In this document: positions 11,381-23,870 of the stretch, piece by piece
Layout: the number at the start of each line of letters is the position of its first letter
How positions within the stretch are numbered: position 1 is the first letter of the stretch
DNA from: Boswellia sacra
Lineage: Eukaryota; Streptophyta; Magnoliopsida; Sapindales; Burseraceae
Direction: 5' to 3'
Length of the DNA stretch: 64,000 nucleotides
Assembly (NCBI GenBank): GCA_013180625.2
Contig: SNVD02012892.1
Location: 124,001 to 188,000, forward strand
Translations under genes and position numbers: made by a program
The notes under the pieces: model-generated
What the model was told of the DNA's origin: nothing
Databases searched by the model: none
Seen by the model: the letters and a program-made list of their open reading frames with translations, nothing else

Positions 11381-12751
11381 TGATGAACACATAAATATGT
11401 ATGCTTAATAAGAGTTTAATTCATCATATTGCATTAATAGTGTCATTAAATTCCTCAACTTAAGCATATTTGTAGTCTTTGTATCTTTGGAATTAACTTC
11501 CTCTTAATTTTGGTTTTGTTACAGGTTCGGTAAAAATGGCATAACTCTCTATTTATAGATCAGAATGGTGCAAATCTTAATGTTTTGAAAAGCTAATTAA
11601 ATTATCAACAAGATTGTATTTCACAATCAAATTCAGGCTTTTAGTGGACCAAAAATGGGCTTGAAGTGGATCCATCTGTAAATTCGGCCCAACCTGACCA
11701 TGCCTCAGTATTTTAACCATATCTCTCATAATACGTATCCAAATCGTATGAATCAAGATGTTCTAGAAAGATGAGAGAAATATCTATGATTTCATGAAGA
11801 CGTGTGATTAAAATTCACAATAGTTCAAGGTCAAAATCGGTGGTCAAAATTGGTTCACCTAATTACCCCAATTGTCAAAGTTGGTGCATCTAATATTTGA
11901 CAATTATTCCTTTGTAATTTAACAAGTTTGCCCTTGAATGTATCCATAAATAGAGGTGCCTTGTGACCCATTAGGGTATCTTCGCCTTTGCTGGGATCTT
12001 GCATTGTGTTTCTCTCTTGTGTTTTAATGTTATTAATAAATTTCATTTTTCTTGCATTTTGTGTTCTTTCTCTTATAATGTCTTGCTAATTTCTCTTTTG
12101 CTAAGGTGAAAGGGTGAAACCCTTGATATGAGAATAAGGATTCTCTAACCCTTGGTATGTGCTTAATTATCATAATCTTATGTTGTTTATTATATATGAT
12201 TTATATTTACTTTCTTAATTAATCTTGACACCACTCGTAAAGTAGAGGTCTTGATCCATTGTAGACAATCCTTAGCACATCAAATGCTTGGATCCTTTCT
12301 AGATGTCATATGGTTTTTCCTTACCGACACAAATCTAGTTAGGAACCTTGATTTGTTGTTGACATATGGAGATTGGCATATTGGATGCTTGAACCTATTT
12401 ACAAGTAGTGGTATAAATATCGGTAACAAACAAATATAATTTATATAACTAAAATGGGTTGTTTATCCTTATTCGAAATATCAAGGGCGGATCCCCTAAC
12501 CTTAACTCTTATTATTATTGTGTTAATTTCTCTTGTATTCTAATTATTCTCATTTATTGTTTAAGAACTTGTTCTCTACTTGTGTTTATTGATATTATCT
12601 TGTCATCTCTTTGAATCCTCCATATCATATTTGTTTACTTTATAGTTTGTAGCGCTAAAATTTCCTTCCTCGTAGATCGACCCCGGTTTCACCGAGTTTA
12701 TTACTTCGAAACTCCTATACTTGGGAGGCAATCCTATTTTTGGATGTGTCA
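11381..12751 (+). repeat. 3' LTR of the Athila-like element
   Basis: This is the direct repeat of 2055-3432, bounded by TGATGAACAC and TGTCA. It is followed at once by AAAGC, the second copy of the target duplication. Differences from the 5' LTR are scattered, indicating an old but not ancient insertion. Confidence 0.92.
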
Positions 12752-12960
12752 AAAGCCATATCCGGCTGATGACATGAAACAAAGTGCTTCTTCGGAGGCA
12801 ACTAAAACTATTTTTTTGATTTTCCTTAGTTTCTTAATTGTATTCTTCATTTTTAGGCATGTTTTTCAATTTTTAATTTTTTGTATGCATTCATGCCATG
12901 TGTTAGTGTTTTCAGGCAAATTTCCAGCTCAAGAGTCAAGTTTGGGGGAGTGCTGGTAGA
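12752..12960 (+). other. 3' continuation of the older gypsy element
   Basis: This is the right-hand side of the interrupted element from 1-2054. A short open frame (12744-12959) reads through a very hydrophobic stretch (about 12805-12870), possibly a relic of a membrane segment. It ends in a purine-rich tract, CAAGTTTGGGGGAG (about 12937-12950), that looks like this older element's own polypurine tract. Confidence 0.6.
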
Positions 12961-14445
12961 ATCCTTGTGCTCTTGCGCCATGTGGTTTGTGCAGTTGCAC
13001 AATTTATGATGAGGGATCTGCGTTCCTACGTAGGCAAGTCGTGCTACGACGCTTAAATTTGCCTTAAAAGTTCAACATATTCTAGAAGCATGGTGCCCCT
13101 ATGCCAAACCTTATGTGTTACTGCAACACCCTAATCCAGACTACTAAGCTCATAGATGGTGCTCTTGCGCCTGAAGGTGCGCATCGATGGCACGGATAAC
13201 CTTAGGATTCAATATCAGAATCAGAAGCTTGACACCCCTGTGCGATCCTTCGGGCACTTTCATGCCATGGACTTAGAAAATTTAGGTAACACACCTGCCC
13301 TGCTGCGTATGCTCCTACTCCATTACTTTAGGAATCTTAAGATATATTTCTTGAGATGTAGTGCTTCTGCGTATTATATTTGGCGCTCCTACGCTACAAC
13401 ACCTCTGAATTTATTAAATTTTCCTACTACCTTGGCGATGTTGCACCATGAGTTCCTGTGCCCTGCGCCATCCTTCCCTTGCACCTAAAATAGAGTCCTA
13501 TAACCTGAAGCTCCTACACTATTTTATTCGTGCACCTGAGCATAAAAATTAGAGGAAAATAAAATTGGGGATTTCTTGGTGTAGGTGCTCTTATACCATA
13601 TTGTTTGCACTGCTGAACAACTTCGATTTTTAAGGAAAAGAAGGAAAGCCTGGCCGCCATTTTTTCAAAATCTCTTTAGTCTCTCTCTCTCCCTCTGGAA
13701 AGTTACCACCTTCAACGACTATAGCCATCGTCCTCTCAGCAACCTTGGCCCTTGTCGACGCCATTAAACTCTCCTCTTACCATCTTGTTCTCAGTTTTCT
13801 CTCTCTAACAACCCACATTCATACGTCTTATCTCTTTTATATGAAGGCAAGGTAAGTTACTTCACATCTTAATTTTAAAAATCAATTTTTAGTCACATTA
13901 CTTTAAAGCTTACATATGAGATATGCTTAATGAAGTGTTTGTGGCCACCTAATAGGTGGATTGGCTATGAGGAGTTTGCGTGAAAAGGATGGTATATTGG
14001 AGTGTTTGTGCTTTGAATTTGTGATATAATCATTGGATTGCATGATTGAAATGCAATGTGTTTAGAAGCCTTATTTAGCCTATGGATAATGCTTGCCTCA
14101 ATCGAAATTTACGTATCTTGATATTGAACAATATCAAAATATACCTTTCTCAATGTGATTGTGAGTGGGTGATTTGAGAATTTTGTTGTTTGATATAAGT
14201 TTCTAATGCGGATGACTAATATGCAAAAGTTAGTATAAACATTTTGTTGCAATCTCGGAATTTAAGGGTACACTATATTTTTGTATAAACATAAAATCAA
14301 GAATTCCATTTGGTTTTAGAATTGAGATTTATATTGCATTTGGATTTTGTTTTTCAAGTGTTTGCATTCCATTTGGATAGTTTCCATTCTTTACATACAT
14401 AACTTGGTGACAAATGCGAAAATATGAAAGTAACACTATGGTTGC
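12961..14445 (+). other. Retroelement-derived sequence, possible old LTR
   Basis: There is no credible gene; short open frames here lack any recognisable domain. The sequence directly follows a polypurine-like tract, so it is probably the 3' LTR of the older gypsy element. No matching 5' LTR is in the window to prove this and I cannot place its end. Confidence 0.35.
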
Positions 14446-15230
14446 ATGGCAATATTGACGATGAGCTACTTGACAATAGTGGAGACTTTGTTTTCTATTG
14501 CTTGGCTTGTGTGCAAGATCATGGCACCGAAGAAACGAAAAGCCGCAACCACTGAAGCATCATCCTCAATTGCTCGTACATTTGATCTGCGCGTTTTTAA
14601 GAGTGCTGATATTGTTGCTCGTTATCAAAACATAGTTCTAGCCAAGATCTACCTTTAAGAGCGTGGCGTTGACACTTCTAACAGAGTCTTATGGAGGTCA
14701 TTGGGCAGAGACACATGGCAGACTCACATAAGCCATCCAGAGCATGCCATTGTACCTGTGGTCTAGGAATTTTATGCAAATGCCAATGAGAGGACTAGTC
14801 ATAAACTGGTTTACAAGCTACGAGACATTGGTGAATGTGAGTACTATCGATGCAAGCCAAATCCAAACTTTGATGAGATTCTAGCATACCTTGCTCCAGT
14901 GGATATATGGTGAGGGTCGTCCATCGCTCATCGAGGAAAGGCCAGCATCTTTCTGACCTCCATCGTGCAAGTAAAGTTATAGGCATTGAGCTTCTTTGTT
15001 TGGGAAAAATATTGCCCAACACTTATCACAGAGAGGTTTCTATAGAGCGGGCCATATTATTATATGCATACAAGCAAGGCATGACAATCAACGTGGGGTA
15101 ATTGATAGCCAATAACATAATCCACTGCATTTAATCTAAAACCAGTGGAGGTCTCTCACATCCATCATTAATCACATCTCTTTGCCGAGCTGATAGGGTT
15201 GTTATTGATAGCTGAGGAGCGATCATCATC
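14446..15230 (+). pseudogene. Degenerate plant transposon protein (Athila-type ORF)
   Basis: From about 14522 the plus strand reads MAPKKRKAATTEASSS, then in broken frames EFYANANERTSHKLVY, LAPVDIW, ILPNTYHREVSIERAILL, YAYKQGMTINVG and GGLSHPSLITSLCRA. These match the general pattern of the 'putative plant transposon protein' domain found in Athila-type elements (family knowledge), including the run from a 'DRAILLYA'-like helix to 'PSLITALC'. Stops and frameshifts at about 14656, 14766, 14910 and 15100 show it is dead. No gag-pol of this element remains nearby, so it is a remnant of a different copy from the one at 2055-12751. Confidence 0.6.
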
Positions 15231-17450
15231 ATGGCCATCATAGATATGAGACTCCTCTATACCCTTGAAAGGGCATGCTTGAGACAAACACCTCCGTAGA
15301 ACCACAACAATAGCCTCCACCTCTGGCCCGCACATTGATTGCTACACAACAAATGGATAAATTACAGCAGAGCTTCAAGAGACTCGACACGAGCTCGCTG
15401 CAGTGCACCAGGATGTCACATGTGTTAAACAATTAGCCATTTATATGATAGTGACCCAGCATGTATTCCAGCAGTATTTTATCAGCCAGGGGGCGTCTCC
15501 GGATTTATTCCCTCCCCTACCCACTATTTGTTGAGGGCGAGAGGCAACCTAATGAGGAGTTTCCTCATGGTTTAGCCACCGATGAGAAGGATGATGTGTA
15601 GCAAGTAGATGATTATGTATACACCGGAGCACATAATGCTGACCTTAGAGTTGATCTTGGTGATGTTTTACATAATGATCTTCAAGATGACGATGATCTG
15701 GCAGACTCTTGTATCTTTAGGGAAGTTTTCTGACTTTAGTTCTCTTTTCTTTGCTGTTTGTGCACATTGAGGGCATTATGCCTTTCAAGTTTGCGGGTAC
15801 AGTTGCTTTCTCTTGTTTTCATTAGTTTTTACTTAGTTTATGTGAATATTGCCTGTTTTGCATGTTTCATAACTGTTTTTGTGTGTTTTGCAGATAATGT
15901 GTGTTTGTAATATATAAAAAAATTGAAATGAATTCTTTTCTTGCTTGCACTGTGATGGCCAATGATAGGATGATGATTGTTTAACATGAATAACTCTTAG
16001 AAATTGAAAATTTTGTATGCCATCTATGATTTAAATTAATTGATAGTTTTATTTTCAATTCCTTGAACATCATTTGAGCACCTTGAGTTATGATCATTGT
16101 AATTGGGTGTTGATTCAAAGAAAGATTATGTAATGTAAATGAGTTATAAAATTTCAAAAAGATTCTAGAACTTGCTTGATTGTTGCTTGAGGCGAAATCA
16201 TAGACAACTTAACCTTAGGGAAATGATTTAGGCCATTTTTGGATCGTTTGAGCTTTTCAAGCCAACCCATGACTTAAATTGATCCTTACTTGTCCCGTTT
16301 GAGCCTATTGAAGCCTTTTTCTTTGTTAGCTCACTAAATTTATCCTAGCCACATAAAGAATATATCTAAACAGTGTCCCTTACTCATAAGCATGTTAATC
16401 TTTTTCTAAACTTTTGGTTGTTGTATGAATAAGGGTGCATAAAGGAGCATGAGATGTGTTTTGATGGTATATGACGTGATTAGCTATGTAGTTTGGGATT
16501 AAAGGTTGATTTTGAGTTCGATGATTTTGATTGAAGTCTAGTTCATTGTAAATTCAACTCTTTGCATTATTCTCTCTATTAAAAAAAAGGGTATGAGTTG
16601 ATTTCGTAGCCTTTCTAGTTTAAGCAAGTAAGCTTTTAGGGATGTCTTAATAACATTCAGTACCCTAAGGCTAACTAGTTTAGGAGTTACTAGCTGAAAG
16701 CTTGTTACATGAACTAAAAAGAAAGCTGAAGGGAATCAACATTGCACTATACAGTAGAAAAAAAAAAGAAAAAAAACAAAAAAAGAGAGAGAAAGAAGAG
16801 AGAATCTTGCAAAGAGTTAAAGGAGTTGACAAGATAAAGGTGAAGTACGTGTTCAAACACAAAAAAAAGGTGAGATTTAATTGAAGCTTAATGGTGTTGT
16901 ATTGAAAATATGAATCGATAAGGGTGGAAAATTTATGAAGTTTTGAGAGATTTTATATGCTTCATGAGTACATTGAATCAAAAAATTTACCTTTTCCATA
17001 CCTTATTACCTCAGCCATACATTACAAGCTTAGAATAGTCCAACTTGATCCTTGATGTTGAGATAGCCTACACTAGTGGAGAGTAGCATGACTAGCAAGC
17101 TTAGAGAGTCTTAGTTTTAATATTCATACTATACATAAATGTTTTATTTGACTCATTTTGTTGCATAATCTCATTTGAATTGAACTCAACGATGTGAGAT
17201 TGATTCATCACACCCACACCTCGAGGAATTGGAAATGGACTTGATTGATTTTGAGGAGAATGCTAGATGGTTTTGTGCATTTGAAATTTCTTTTGAGTTA
17301 TCAATTATTCAATTTTTTGAGGCCAATCACAATAATAAGTACAAGCCTAACTTTACATGAGCAATTTTTGATCTAACTATACTTGTTTTCTTTTATTAAT
17401 TATTCTTGTTTTGCTCGAGGACCAGTAAAATATTAAGTCTGGGGGTATTT
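15231..17450 (+). other. Retroelement 3' region, non-coding, ending in a polypurine tract
   Basis: No intact gene is present. Two landmarks suggest the tail of an Athila-type element: a degenerate internal signal at about 15765-15795 (CATTGAGGGCATTATG, then AAGTTTGCGGGTA) and a terminal polypurine-like tract AAGTCTGGGGGTA (17434-17446). Between them are AT-rich sequence and A/G simple repeats near 16760-16800. Confidence 0.5.
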
Positions 17451-18230
17451 TTTAGTGAATTTTATTCACTAATTTATTAAAATTTAAATTTAATTTTGAC
17501 TAAAGTAAGGAGAAATAATGTGCTATTTTAGTTAATTGTAGATTCTTTGGAATGGAATTTGATTCCTAATAAAGCACATCAAAACTAGGAGTAAATAAGG
17601 CTAAAAATGGAAGAGCTTCGGACTACTAAATCAAAGATTTGGCGCTCTAGCATAACACAAGGCAACGGCCTAAGATCCAGAACAACAAAGCTTCATGAGC
17701 CAAAACGTTAGTGCTCGCGCACAATTATAGCTACGCTCTTGCACAAGAACAATTTTGAAAAATTTAAGGATTGCTATTTCAACTCGGATTCGACTTCTTT
17801 CTCACATAGAATATAAATAGGCATATTTTAGGTCTTTTCTAAGGTATCATAGGCATCATTAGAGGTGCTTAGGAGGCAAGGAAGTGAGCTATAACTCTTA
17901 GAGGCATAATTTAAGGGAGAATCTTCAAGGAATCCTCAAAATCTGTAAGTATTTCTTCCTTCTTTGTACTCTATGAATGCTACTCGATTTTCTTGTGTTA
18001 TTTTCTTTACATTATGAACTAGATCTCTTTTTCTAGGGTTAGGATGTAGCCAAGTTTGATACTCTATTATTTCAATTCAATATGTTGGTGTTTATTCAAT
18101 TTATTGTTGAGTGAATTTTTCATGTGTTTAATGCTTGTGATGGTCTGGCCAACTATTGCATAGTTTGAGATATAAATTAGACTGAGAAGTTAACTTATAT
18201 TAGTCCTTGATTGGTTCACCATAAACTCAT
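17451..18230 (+). repeat. Probable LTR remnant following the polypurine tract
   Basis: This sequence lies immediately after the tract at 17434-17446 and has a well-formed TATA box, TATAAATAG (17812-17820). That is the expected place and content for an LTR promoter. No partner LTR is present; the right boundary runs into the tandem repeat. Confidence 0.4.
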
Positions 18231-18234
18231 GTTG

Positions 18235-19140
18235 AAAAAAATATTCTTGTGACCTAGTACATTAAATTTAGCCTATGGAAGAAAAAAATATTCTCATACA
18301 AAAGAACTTGTAAAGTTTGATTAGAATCTTAAGTCCTTATAAAATGTACCATTCTTGTGACCTATCGTTTAAAAAAAAAAAACATTTGTTACACATGCAT
18401 TATGTTTTATTGCACTTGAAATGGAAAGTTTTTAATATAGCCAAAACTTACTACTCTTGCTCAAAAAATTAAATTTTTGTACTAAACTAATAAAGTTTCA
18501 ATAAAATCTAGTTTCTATGACCTAGTACATAAAATTTAGCCTATATAAGAAAAAATAACTCTTTGTCAAATGTGTGTAACTTTTTGTCGGACTTCAAAGG
18601 ATAAATTGTTATTCATATTGTAAAATCTCAGCTCCTTATAAAATGTACCATTCTTGTGACCTAATACACAAAATTTCATCTTTAACAATAAATAAATAAA
18701 AGTTGCTGCATGTGTGGAACTTTTTGTGGCACTTGAAAGGGAAAGTTTTTGATATAGCCAAAACTTACTACCCTTGCCCAAAAAATTAAATTTTAGTACT
18801 AAAGAACTAAAGTTTCAAGAAAATCTACCATTCTTGTGACCTAGTACACAAAATTTCATCTTTAATCAAAAAAAAAGAAAAAAAGTTGCTGCATATGTGG
18901 AACTTTTTGTGGCACTTGAAAGAGAAAGTTTTTGATATAGCCAAAACTTACTACCCTTGCTCAAAAAATTAAATTTTAGTACTAATGCAATAAAGTTTCA
19001 AGAAAATCTATCTTTCCTGTTCCCTAGTATATAATTTAGCCTATGAAAAAAAAAAGCTCTTTGTTGAACGTGTGTAACTTTTTATCATACTTCAAAGAGT
19101 AAATTCATAATATGGTCAAAATTGATCACTCTCACTAAAA
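18235..19140. repeat. ~180-bp tandem repeat, array 1 (about five units)
   Basis: Successive copies share the phrases ACTTTTTGTGGCACTTGAA, CAAAACTTACTACCCTTGC and TTCTTGTGACCTAGTAC. The shared anchor ACTTGAA/ACTTCAA falls at about 18414, 18591, 18731, 18914 and 19089, so units are about 175-183 bp with one shortened to 140. There is no coding capacity. The same family forms a longer array at 31745-33610. Confidence 0.85.
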
Positions 19141-19156
19141 AAAAAAAAAAAAAAAG

Positions 19157-20087
19157 GAAATACTTACATGCATCCACCATACCACCTTAGTTTACTTATG
19201 TGGTATACCCAACAAATTATAAATTGTCATATTGTGCCAACTCATCATTAATTTAAATCCATCTCATTATCAATTTAAATTTTACTTTTAATTTGTTCCT
19301 AAATTTAGATTTTCTATAATTATCCAACCTAACTTTCTCAAAAAAAAAATTCTCTTAATCAGTCCAATACCTTTCTCTTTCTTACTTTGAAATTCAAAGT
19401 ATTTCTCTTATCAAAATATTCCGTAGAAATTAATTGTTAAATTTTCTACTATTTTCTTCTCTAACCCATGGAAGATTTACTCCATTGCAAATGCCATGAA
19501 ATTAATTACTTTAATTCAAAGTATTTCATTACTTTATCAATTATCAATAGCTTCTTAGAAATTCATTAGTTCTATATAAATATATAATTTTGTTCCCCGA
19601 CAACACTACTATCAACTATAGTATTACTTTAGTATATGAATTTATTACTATTGTGATTTATTATCATGTTGCTCCATCGTAATTTTTTTTTATTATGGTC
19701 CAGCATTCTTAAAATATGGTTATTTTAACTTAATTTTAACGGAGTAATATATATTATTTGATTTATTATTTTTTATTTACCGGAAAAATTATGTTAGAAG
19801 TGCATAAAGGAATAATGTTTGTGCTTGTTCAAAGTCTTCTTTAGAACACATATTATTCCTCATTTACAATTAAGAGAGAGAAAGTTGTTACACGTTAATT
19901 TTAGAAAGCTGGGTGCCATAATTTAAAAGAAACTAAAACTCAGGAACAAAGAGTGAAATTTAGATTGATAACGAGATAGACTTAAATTGAGAGTGAGTTG
20001 GCACTATATGACAATTTATGATTTGTTGAGCACACTACATAGGCAAAATCAAGGGATATGTCAAGCGTGCATAAGTATTTCTCGTAA
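19157..20087. mobile_element. Foldback element with ~200-bp terminal inverted repeats
   Basis: The left end (from GAAATACTTACATGCAT, 19158) is repeated in inverted orientation at the right end (ATAAGTATTTCTCG, ending about 20084). About 200 bp on each side pair imperfectly, including the shared phrase AATTGTCATAT followed by GTGCCAACTCA. There is no open reading frame, so it is non-autonomous. Long inverted repeats suggest a MULE-like foldback element, but I could not fix a target duplication. A related left half starts at 63741. Confidence 0.7.
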
Positions 20088-22440
20088 ATTGGGTGTGATT
20101 TTGACTTTATTTAAGGAAATGAAACTATTTAAAATTTAGTATGAAAGATAATAAGAAATTGTTACAATTTGAAGTTATCAATTATATCCTTGTTAATTAG
20201 AAGTGGGGTCTATTGAGAGAAAAAATAGGGGCCGAATAGAACTACTTTTACTTAACTAACCACAATAGTTAAAGAGATGTTATATTCAGCCCTCATTTTT
20301 TATCTCATTATACTCTATTATAAATTTAGATAAGTGTAAAATTGTGATAAAATATAATTTAATGAGAGTGTTTACTTATTAAATGGGTGCAATTAGGAAA
20401 GCTAAAATATTTTCCATATATTCACTATTTTTGTCTTTATCATTTAAATCTATTAACCGTTATTTGTATCTATTATAACTTATCAAGATAACAGATATTG
20501 ATATAGATTAATCACCATTACCGTTATTCTTGTTCTTTAAAACAAAATTATAAAATTGATATTGTTCATGTTAATCTTAACTTCATAAGAACATTCCAAT
20601 CAAGTTAGACGGAAAAAAAAAAAATTAACGTGACAACCAACTTGGAAAGAAAAAAATTGCCGGTGAAGTTTTGATCTCCAAGTTGACGTATAAAAAAAGA
20701 AAGAAAATATATGGCCTAATATAAAAGGTTAATAATAATTGAAGAAACATAGAGAATAAAAGTTTTAATATTGTTATTATTTGATTTATTATTAATCCGG
20801 TTGTGTAAAGGAAATGTTTTGGTAGTTGAAAAGGAAATAAATTAATGAGCTGATAAATATTATTATTTAATGATACGAATGTGTAATAAGATACTCAAAT
20901 TTTATTTAATTTTGCGAACCCCATTTTATATTCTAATATTATAATTATATCCTTTCTAAATTAAGGGTAAGTATATTGAGATGAAAAGTGGAGGCTAAAC
21001 AAAAAAACTCGTTAAATAATATGGTTAAATGGGTTTATTATTTAATTAATATGATTAATTAAATAGTTAGAATTAAAGGCCTGCACTATATTTAGGTTGG
21101 ACCTAGTGCTAAGAGGTTTAAATGCCCATTAGGATTAATGAGATTTAACCCTTAATAAACAAGGAATACTAGTCAATATCAGACTGAGGCATGTAAGGCA
21201 TGCATAAAGGGAACTAGGCTTTTTAACATTAACAAAGCCTGAATTGAGTGAAAAACGTGGAATCCTCTTGAGCCTCCCTGAGCAAAAGCGTCAACCCCTC
21301 CCCAGGGTTCTCCATGTGTGTCTCCCGACCTCTGGTCTATTGTTCTTAGGTCTTGTCCACTGCAAAAGATGCCTATTTCTCTTGTTTTAGCAGTTTTTAG
21401 ATACACCCGAAAACTGATGTGTATAGAAAGCTGCAAAATTTTGAAGCCTGTAGTCGCAAGATCCGAGTACCACAATAAGTTCTGCATCCTTCAAGTGTTC
21501 AAGTTTGTCTCCAGGTTCTATCATAGACTTCCATTATCTTGGTTTGCAATATTGCTTAATTTTCAGTTACTTCGTTTATAAAAATGAACACATTTTCTTG
21601 ACCAGTAAAAAAATTTCTTTAAAAGAGAGACCTATGTAAGATATTTTTTGTTTGTAAAAGGCTAATAATTTATGTTAACAATTTTCTATTTTGTTAGTGG
21701 TTTTGTTTTATAAGAATTTTAATCTTTTATATTTTAGTTTTTTAACCCTAGCACGCTTCACAAAATGTCAAATACAAAATTTAGCATTCTCTAAACCAAT
21801 TTTTTTTCTCTCTATGTTATATAGGTTATTTTATCGAGTTGTATAGTATAAGAAAGTATCAATTATTTGGAGTTTCATATCAAATGATTTGTCATGTAAC
21901 GTGATATTATTATATTACATAAAATAGCTCCACATCATTTATCATAAATTTAATGAACCATGCACATATGATGGATCCGAAAATCAAGATAATATTTTAA
22001 AAAGAATAGTATCATTGTTTACATAATTGTAATCTTATCATTTACATTTAATAAAATTTAAAAAAATCTATTGATTTCTGAAATGGCAGTATTGAATTGA
22101 TTATATTCTCGAAATGCCGTATGGGTCCTATGGGGGCGGTTGCTTGTATGCCGTTATTTGGTGCTAGATTTTATTATGACTATTTCTAACCATCACTATC
22201 ACGTCGGAGTGTGTGTAGACTACTTGCTCTCCCTATAATGACCATGCGGGAAACACGATTCTTTATTATAAAAGAAGATTCTTTATTTTAAAAGACGATT
22301 GCAGATCGATCTTCTTTTATACAAATCAAATTAAAAATTAAACAAGTTGTTTATTTTTGGGTTGAAATTTGAATCACATGTAAAAGTATCAACGATAAGC
22401 TCAAAATTAATTGTTTATTATAGACTGAGGTGTGATGGGG
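20088..22440. other. AT-rich sequence without recognisable genes
   Basis: Short open frames around 21179-21581 on both strands overlap one another and carry no domain I recognise. The sequence is otherwise AT-rich with poly-A and poly-T runs. Confidence 0.5.
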
Positions 22441-22956
22441 TTAAATATATTAGACCTGAAATGATAACGTGGTTTCTCGTTGACTAGATCTAGTGGATAT
22501 ATTGCACTTTCTCTTATTTTGTCTGCAACCAAACTCATCGTTCATATTTCCACACATCTTCACTTGATGTCAGAATCAGTAGGCTCTACACACACGGCCA
22601 CCATTGAAAGGTCGTGCTTTTGGGGCGATTGTTCTGGTGTCTATTGATAACCGTTGAAGGCCTGTTGTGGAAGTAATTAATTAGCGTGTCTATCAGCTCC
22701 AGAAATTGTTGGTTTCTTATCATCGATCGGTTACTAGTGTCCTTGATTGGAGGAATTCAGGTATTAACGTTTGATGACATAGATCAAAATTTTTGGTTTT
22801 TTTTTCAATTTTTTTGGTTTATTTTTTCTTTATCATCGAGACCGGTTACTTTAGTGTTCTTGGTTGGACCAATGCAGAAAGAATTTATTTACATGGAAGT
22901 AATTTGAATTTCCTTTTGCATATGGTTCAATCCCTGTGTGTGTGTGTGTGTGTGTG
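22441..22956 (+). promoter_or_regulatory. Former upstream region of BAHD locus A
   Basis: Short segments resemble the upstream region of BAHD gene B. TCTGCAACCAAACTCAT (about 22523) compares with TCTGCAATCAAACTCAT (about 46534), and CTTGATTGGAGGAATTCAG-GT (about 22743) with CTTGATTGAAGAATCCAG-GT (about 46678). This indicates the flanks were duplicated with the genes. A (TG)n microsatellite at 22935-22959 now adjoins the coding remnant. Confidence 0.5.
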
Positions 22957-23403
22957 TGTATATCCTTTCCAAGAAGTTGGTAAAGCCGGCAACACCAACT
23001 TCTCATAACCTCCGCAAATTCCAAATTTCGTCCCTTGACCAGATTCGGCCCCCATTATGTGTGCCCTGCATTTTTTTCTACCCAGCAAACGGCAATGATG
23101 ATCGAGTCAAATTTTGAAGACAGAAGTAAGCAACTTCAGATATCACTATGAGGACTCTTAGCGTCTTCTACCCTTTTGCGGGAAGATACATTAAAGACGA
23201 TCTCTTAATAGATTGCAAGGCCCACGGCTTCGAATATGTAGAAGCCAAAGTATCCAGTCATCTCGCTCCGATGATTCTTGACAGGGGTCTTCATAAGAAG
23301 TTTCAGCTACATAATTTGGTTCCACATCAATCTGAATCACCCACGAGTCCTTTAGTAGCTGTTCAATTCAACATGTTCGAATGTGGTAGACTGCCATCGG
23401 TAC
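22957..23403 (+). pseudogene. BAHD acyltransferase locus A, 5' part (split by copia)
   Basis: The sequence matches the N-terminal half of the intact genes at 47686 and 61818: a KPATPTSHNLRKF segment, SSLDQ, a FFYPAN block, then VFYPFAGRYI and SPLVAVQFNMFECG. The start codon region has been lost next to a TG microsatellite. A TGA at about 23117 and a frame change near 23145 interrupt the middle, and a base is missing near 23390 (GGTAGACTGCCATCGG). It stops exactly where a copia LTR begins at 23404; the remaining gene resumes at 30393. Intact relatives are cytosolic acyl-CoA-dependent acyltransferases. Confidence 0.9.
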
Positions 23404-23870
23404 TGTTAGAAAATAGAATATAGAAAATGTAGTAAAATATTTGATTGTATTGAATAATTGTGAATCAATACAATCTTTGTGACTTAGGCACTCCAGCTAG
23501 TATGTATGACCACTTTGGCACTCTAACTTAGTTATCTAATTTTCTAGTCAATTATACAAAATGAAGGACATGAGCTATATTTATAGACCTTTTGGGCGGT
23601 TACATAAGTCGGTTATAGCAATTAGAAAATTAATTTATCCAAGGCTGGTTTACATTATATTGGTTAACATATGTGGCTGCCTATCCTTTGCTTAGCTGTT
23701 TGCTTTATCATAATTTCCACGTGCATGCGTCTCATTGGTGGATTGTGGTAGCTGAGCTTGAAATTGCATGGCTCTGGAATGTTCACGTAGGCTTCATGTC
23801 GGTTGCCTGTTTCTGGATTTTTTCGCAGCTTGCCGACTTTAATTTCTAGAAGATGCATCACATTTCAACA
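23404..23870 (-). repeat. 3' LTR of copia element in locus A
   Basis: 467 bp, near-identical to 29813-30392 except that it lacks a ~112-bp segment found there between two copies of TTGGTTAAC. The element reads on the minus strand, so this is the 3' LTR. Confidence 0.9.

Larger units (their letters stand above)
2055..12751 (+). mobile_element. Complete but inactive Athila-like Ty3/gypsy retrotransposon
   Basis: Two LTRs of 1378 and 1371 bp (2055-3432 and 11381-12751) begin TGATGAACAC and end GATGTGTCA. They bound a region with a tRNA-Asp-type primer site, gag, protease, RT, RNase H and integrase in Ty3/gypsy order, and a G-rich tract just before the 3' LTR. The 5-bp target duplication AAAGC (2050-2054 and 12752-12756) proves a single insertion, into the older gypsy element. 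Long LTRs, the tRNA-Asp primer and about 2.4 kb of extra sequence between integrase and 3' LTR fit the Athila-type lineage; that lineage call is inferred. The extra sequence holds two non-canonical reading frames instead of an obvious envelope-like gene. Stops and frameshifts in nearly every domain make the copy non-autonomous. Confidence 0.92.

Noticed and set aside
13156..13488. 110-codon plus-strand open frame
   Set aside because: No domain, and it lies in probable LTR sequence after a polypurine tract.
21179..21581. Open frames on both strands (102 and 87 codons)
   Set aside because: They overlap each other, lack domains, and lie in repeat-rich sequence; I cannot support either as a gene.
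22935..22959. (TG)n run as a functional element
   Set aside because: An ordinary microsatellite; its only significance is that the BAHD locus A start has been lost beside it.
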